A stretch of 40,973 nt of DNA from positions 1 to 40,973 of the forward strand of contig SLJY01000083.1 in the NCBI GenBank assembly GCA_007134875.1, read 5' to 3'. The notes beneath the pieces are model-generated. The model ran no database searches. It saw only the letters and a list, made by a program, of their open reading frames with translations, and was not told the DNA's origin. Each line of letters opens with the position of its first letter. The stretch's first letter is position 1. This DNA is from Desulfobacterales bacterium. Its GTDB lineage: Bacteria > Desulfobacterota > Desulfobacteria > Desulfobacterales > Desulfosalsimonadaceae. Positions 39,097-40,973 of this stretch are shown in pieces. The position numbers and the translations under genes were made by a program.

Positions 39097-40782
39097 ATGA
39101 AGCTCAAAGGTGCACAGATTCTGATGGAAATGCTCAAGGAAGAAGGCGTGGAAGCCATCTTCGGATACCCCGGAGGAGCCGTCCTGGATATCTATGACGC
39201 CCTGATGGATGCGGATCTAAACCATATCCTGGTCCGGCACGAACAAGGGGCCATCCACGCGGCGGACGGCTATGCACGGGCATCAGGCAAGGTCGGGGTG
39301 TGCCTGGTGACATCCGGGCCGGGAGCGACCAATACGGTGACCGGCATCGCCTCCGCATACACGGACTCCATCCCGGTCGTAATCTTAACCGGTCAGGTGC
39401 CGACCCATCTCATCGGAAACGATGCATTTCAGGAAGTCGATATCGTCGGGATCACCCGGCCGTGCACCAAGCACAACTACCTGGTCAAGGATGTCCGGGA
39501 CCTGGCGAAAACCGTCAAAGAAGCCTTTCACCTGGCCCGCTCGGGCCGGCCCGGTCCCGTGCTGGTCGATCTGCCCAAAGACGTCATCAACGCCACGACC
39601 AACTTCAAGGTGCCCGGCGAAGTCCGGATGCGGACATACAATCCGACCTACAAGCCGAATGTCCGGCAGCTTCAGAAAATCATCGACCTGATCGGAAAGG
39701 CCCAAAAACCGGTCCTGTTCACCGGCGGCGGCGTAAGTTTGTCCAAGGGGCACGAGGAGTTGACCCGGTTTGCGCGAAATGCCAGGATCCCGGTGACCAG
39801 CACGCTGATGGGACTGGGCGGCTTTCCGGGTACAGATGAACTGTGGCTTGGCATGCTGGGGATGCACGGCACGTTTCGGGCCAACATGGCCATCACCGAA
39901 TCCGACCTGCTCATTGCCGTGGGCGTCCGCTTCGACGACCGGGTGACGGGAAAGACCGATGAATTCGCCCCCAATGCGAAGATCGTGCAGATCGATATCG
40001 ATCCCACCTCTATCCAGAAAAACGTGCCGGTATCCGTTCCGGTGGTAGGCGACTGCCGGGTTTCCCTTTCCATGCTCAATGAACTGCTGGACAAGGTGGA
40101 TCTCGACGGGGTGAAGGAAAGAAGAAAGCCCTGGCTCGATCAGATCGCAGACTGGAAAAGCACCACGCCCCTGGCATACAAGCAGGAAGACAGGATCAAA
40201 CCCCAGTATGTCGTGGATACGCTCTACGAACTGACCAACGGCAAGGCCATCATCACCACCGAGGTAGGCCAGAACCAGATGTGGGCCGCCCAATACTATC
40301 ATTTCGACAAACCGGGACAATTTATCACCTCCGGCGGACTGGGCGTCATGGGATTCGGGCTGCCGGCGGCCATCGGGGCCCAGGTGGGCGCTCCGGACAG
40401 GATCGTGGTTGATATTGCGGGAGACGGGAGTATCCAGATGAATATCCAGGAGATGGCAACAGCCGTCCAGTACGGGCTCCCGATCAAGATTGCGATTCTC
40501 AACAACGGATTTCTGGGCATGGTACGGCAATGGCAGGAATTGTTTTATAAAAAACGTTATTCCTCAACCCGCTTCGAGCACCAGCCGGATTTTGTGAAGC
40601 TGGCCGAAGCATACGGTGCCAGGGGATTTCGGGCGACTACCCCGAAAGAGGTCAAAAGCGTTCTTGAGCAGGGGCTCGCAACGGACGGACCCGTAATAAT
40701 GGATTTCGTGGTGGAGCCCGAGGAAGGTGTCTACCCCATGGTTCCTGCAGGCGCTCCGATCAAGAAGATGCTTCTGGTTTGA
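39097..40782 (+). CDS. ilvB: Acetolactate synthase large subunit
   Basis: A 561-residue thiamine-diphosphate enzyme that condenses two pyruvates to 2-acetolactate, or pyruvate with 2-oxobutyrate. Domains: TPP pyrimidine-binding (about 1-165) with the conserved IFGYPGGAVLDIYDAL and RHEQGAIHAADGYARASGKVG segments; central FAD-binding (about 190-325); TPP pyrophosphate-binding (about 370-540) with GDGSIQMNIQEMATA and NNGFLGMVRQWQELFY. The GFLGMVRQWQ pattern is specific to biosynthetic acetohydroxyacid synthases. It follows ilvD by 67 bp and the regulatory subunit gene begins 34 bp downstream. Confidence 0.97.
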   Translation: MKLKGAQILMEMLKEEGVEAIFGYPGGAVLDIYDALMDADLNHILVRHEQGAIHAADGYARASGKVGVCLVTSGPGATNTVTGIASAYTDSIPVVILTGQVPTHLIGNDAFQEVDIVGITRPCTKHNYLVKDVRDLAKTVKEAFHLARSGRPGPVLVDLPKDVINATTNFKVPGEVRMRTYNPTYKPNVRQLQKIIDLIGKAQKPVLFTGGGVSLSKGHEELTRFARNARIPVTSTLMGLGGFPGTDELWLGMLGMHGTFRANMAITESDLLIAVGVRFDDRVTGKTDEFAPNAKIVQIDIDPTSIQKNVPVSVPVVGDCRVSLSMLNELLDKVDLDGVKERRKPWLDQIADWKSTTPLAYKQEDRIKPQYVVDTLYELTNGKAIITTEVGQNQMWAAQYYHFDKPGQFITSGGLGVMGFGLPAAIGAQVGAPDRIVVDIAGDGSIQMNIQEMATAVQYGLPIKIAILNNGFLGMVRQWQELFYKKRYSSTRFEHQPDFVKLAEAYGARGFRATTPKEVKSVLEQGLATDGPVIMDFVVEPEEGVYPMVPAGAPIKKMLLV

Positions 40783-40816
40783 TAAACCCGAAATGCGGCA
40801 AAAAAAGGATGTGGAA

Positions 40817-40973
40817 ATGGAAGAACAACGACACCTGCTTTCCATTCTCGTTGACAATGAACCCGGGGTTCTCTCCCGGATCACCGGGCTTTTTTCCGGC
40901 CGGGGCTACAACATCGACTCGCTTTCCGTGGCGGAAACCGTGGAGCCCAACGTGTCCCGGATCACCATGGTAA
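40817..40973 (+). CDS. ilvN: Acetolactate synthase small (regulatory) subunit, 5' part
   Basis: The first 52 residues, beginning MEEQRHLLSILVDNEPGVLS, are visible before the window ends. This is the N-terminal ACT domain of the valine-sensing regulatory subunit (LVDNEPGVLSRITGLFSGRG, then YNIDSLSVAETVEP). ATG 40817 has AAGGA at good spacing; an in-frame GTG at 40811 is possible. It pairs with IlvB and gives feedback inhibition by branched-chain amino acids. The overlapping frame starting 40779 is a shadow. Confidence 0.93.
   Translation, partial: MEEQRHLLSILVDNEPGVLSRITGLFSGRGYNIDSLSVAETVEPNVSRITMV

Noticed and set aside
40779-40973. Frame beginning MINPKCGKKRMWKW at the right edge
   Set aside because: It is out of frame with the clear ACT-domain start of ilvN at 40817.
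1-40973. CRISPR arrays, tRNA or rRNA genes
   Set aside because: Repeats present are dispersed inverted-repeat elements without regular spacers. No cloverleaf with a T-loop GTTCRA pattern and no rRNA-like segment was noticed, though a covariance search was not possible.

Overview
The window looks like chromosome of a strictly anaerobic, probably marine or saline, sulfate-reducing member of the Desulfobacterota (Desulfosarcina/Desulfococcus type). This placement is inferred from content: a dense block of anaerobe oxygen-defence genes (rubrerythrin, a rubrerythrin-like ferritin, desulfoferrodoxin, rubredoxin, a rubredoxin-like miniprotein, flavodoxin, FprA/ROO, ferredoxin), a protein resembling the DVU0298 family of sulfate reducers, a PhaR-type regulator, and sucrose synthesis as a likely compatible-solute route. 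No rRNA, tRNA, CRISPR array, phage or autonomous transposase gene was recognised.

Layout. 1-1201 (minus): a TPR-like protein cut by the left edge and a PhaR-type regulator. 1478-2766 (plus): patatin-like lipase and a small HTH/zinc-ribbon protein. 2753-5077 (minus): the aroF-aroB shikimate operon, preceded by a 33-residue leader peptide with three consecutive Trp codons and an intrinsic terminator. 5280-8110 (minus): a 45-residue membrane protein missed by length-limited gene finding, a crotonase, a YheT-type hydrolase and a HAD phosphatase. 8346-12284: a flavin split-barrel protein, PtsP (minus) and a gamma-glutamylcyclotransferase. 12526-15242 (minus): a ZntA/CadA-type P-ATPase and its ArsR/SmtB repressor, with tandem palindromic operators. 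15661-19662 (plus): a small outer-membrane barrel, then fructokinase and a sucrose-phosphate synthase/phosphatase. 19808-25844 (minus): a fused iron-sulfur flavoprotein/arsenate-reductase-fold protein, a HEAT-like protein and the oxygen-defence block. 26275-29694: a small conserved protein, SfsA, a PAS/sigma-54 activator and an 84-residue protein. 30197-34920: a degenerate HD protein with an iron-sulfur partner, a tandem universal stress protein, TrmO and RlmD. 35365-40973 (plus): an alpha/beta hydrolase, a decayed barrel gene, and ilvD-ilvB-ilvN behind an Ile/Val/Leu-rich leader peptide with an 11-bp antiterminator and a terminator.

Two families of miniature, non-coding inverted-repeat elements fill most intergenic gaps. 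Family A (about 150-180 bp) has ends reading GATGCACTCGTAAAAAG and GACGGCTTCGTAAAAAG. Three copies are flanked by perfect 6-bp target duplications (AAAGTT, AACCTT, AAACTT). Family B (about 90-145 bp) has ends reading TGGCYGAACGAAAACC. One A copy sits inside a B copy. Element ends supply or overlap stop codons of ptsP, the flavoprotein fusion, the split-barrel gene and the sucrose synthase gene, and have been read as false N-terminal extensions of neighbouring genes.

The strongest new regulatory observations are the two ribosome-mediated attenuators: a Trp-codon leader controlling aroF-aroB and a branched-chain leader controlling ilvDBN. No clearly unknown multi-gene defence or biosynthetic system was found. 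The most unusual protein architectures are the flavoprotein-ArsC fusion and the HQ-variant HD protein paired with a ferredoxin that lacks one ligand.
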